Part shown: piece after piece, positions 63,556 to 64,000 of the stretch
Position numbering within the stretch: position 1 is the stretch's first letter
Layout of the letters: each line of letters starts with the position of its first letter
NCBI GenBank assembly: GCA_905372275.1
Contig: CAJPON010000003.1
Span: 43,602 to 107,601, forward strand
Origin: Candidatus Saccharimonadota bacterium
GTDB taxonomy: Bacteria; Patescibacteriota; Saccharimonadia; Saccharimonadales; Saccharimonadaceae
DNA length: 64,000 nucleotides
Reading direction: 5' to 3'
Notes under the pieces: model-generated
What the model was told of the DNA's origin: nothing
Seen by the model: the letters and a program-made list of their open reading frames with translations, nothing else
The model's database searches: none
Translations under genes and position numbers: made by a program

Positions 63556-64000
63556 ATGCCTGCCAAAAAATCACCAAGGAAGCCACTAGCGAAAACACCG
63601 GCGAACAAAGCCGATAAGCCTAAATCAGCTAGCAACAAAGCAGCCAAAACTAAACATACCCGCCGCATAGCAAAAACAAAAACCAAGCCCGCCAAATGGC
63701 GAAACCTGCTGATAGCGATATTGTTATTGACGGCAATGGCAGCGGTTTTATCGGGGCTGATTTACGCATATTTTAACCAGCTGTCGCCGCGCCGCCCGAC
63801 TGCTTTGTCTGACGAGCAATATTATTTCACCGATTCGCGCTACTCCGGCATTCGTTCTAAATTCGTAACGCGCCAGACTAACCGCGAGAAAGTTTCGATT
63901 GAATATCCGCTGACGAAAAACAATAAGATTAACAAGACCGTCGCGCAGGCAATTGACCGCGCTGACAGCGATTTCCGCTATGCCGCCACCAATATTCTGA
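63556..64000 (+). CDS. Membrane-anchored protein with Lys-rich start (3' end outside window)
   Basis: ATG 63556 (TATACT ends 6 bases before) opens MPAKKSPRKPLAKTPANKAD, about 50 basic residues, then one helix (LLIAILLLTAMAAVLSGLIY) and an outer part with FVTRQTNREKVSIEYPLTKNNKINKTVAQAIDRA. The last segment resembles DUF3298/DUF4163 modules that precede polysaccharide deacetylases, but the rest is cut off. Function not assigned. Confidence 0.65.
   Translation, partial: MPAKKSPRKPLAKTPANKADKPKSASNKAAKTKHTRRIAKTKTKPAKWRNLLIAILLLTAMAAVLSGLIYAYFNQLSPRRPTALSDEQYYFTDSRYSGIRSKFVTRQTNREKVSIEYPLTKNNKINKTVAQAIDRADSDFRYAATNIL

Overview
The window looks like part of the chromosome of a Candidatus Saccharibacteria (TM7) bacterium or a close Patescibacteria relative. 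The evidence is the compact gene packing, with stops and starts often overlapping by 1-11 bases, and the mix of families: a ComEC channel without a metallo-lactamase domain, a lamin-tail secreted protein, many small ABC exporters, secreted DsbA-like proteins, a full arginine deiminase pathway, and HrcA/CIRCE control of groE and dnaJ. This placement is inferred from gene content only, because no rRNA is present. The genetic code is the standard bacterial one, with TGA read as stop. At least fifteen genes have a sigma70 -10 box ending 6-7 bases before the start codon, so leaderless mRNA seems to be common here.

Layout. 1-6.6 kb holds a partial secreted lamin-tail protein, YebC, ComEC, tRNA-Lys, DnaJ behind a CIRCE operator, and a CBS-domain membrane protein. 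6.6-16.1 kb holds a DsbA-like protein, a two-component system, a decayed glycosyltransferase locus (GT2 plus GT39), and a PadR-controlled ABC operon with a PspC-domain protein. 16.1-26.8 kb holds a TylF-type methyltransferase, a DUF4918 uracil-DNA-glycosylase-like protein, an ABC1/UbiB kinase between two tiny membrane proteins, a PEBP protein, a nitrilase-family amidohydrolase, a heterodimeric ABC exporter, and groEL-groES. 26.9-32.6 kb is an arginine catabolic operon: an ArcA-ArcB fusion, the ArcD antiporter, a dimethylargininase-like enzyme and carbamate kinase.

32.7-43.7 kb is the most unusual stretch. It holds a 1015-residue RTX protein with an N-terminal class 3 lipase domain. Upstream lie two more copies of the same two-gene module (a membrane-anchored protein followed by the lipase start) whose lipase genes are truncated or degraded. 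A type I secretion ABC transporter and an HlyD-like adaptor follow. I read this as a candidate contact-dependent toxin with membrane-anchored immunity proteins and its own exporter. 43.7-50.3 kb carries a polar amino acid ABC transporter and a second PadR-controlled ABC operon. 50.4-52.8 kb is a DpnII-like restriction-modification locus with a MutH/Sau3AI-like nuclease. 52.9-56.1 kb has thiol-redox proteins, a VanZ protein and a MazG-like pyrophosphohydrolase.

56.2-59.2 kb is an accessory hot spot. Two related cassettes share a promoter, a 5' RNA hairpin and a 3' compound hairpin, and each encodes a different short hydrophobic protein. They flank a frameshifted rpiB, a transketolase remnant and an IS-type transposase. 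The window ends with an ABC-2 exporter, a Nudix hydrolase, a secreted CHAP-like hydrolase, a CorA transporter and a partial membrane-anchored protein.

Together the genes suggest a small, host-associated, fermentative cell. It makes ATP from arginine, takes up DNA, exports proteins that are oxidatively folded outside the membrane, and probably interacts antagonistically or parasitically with neighbouring cells.
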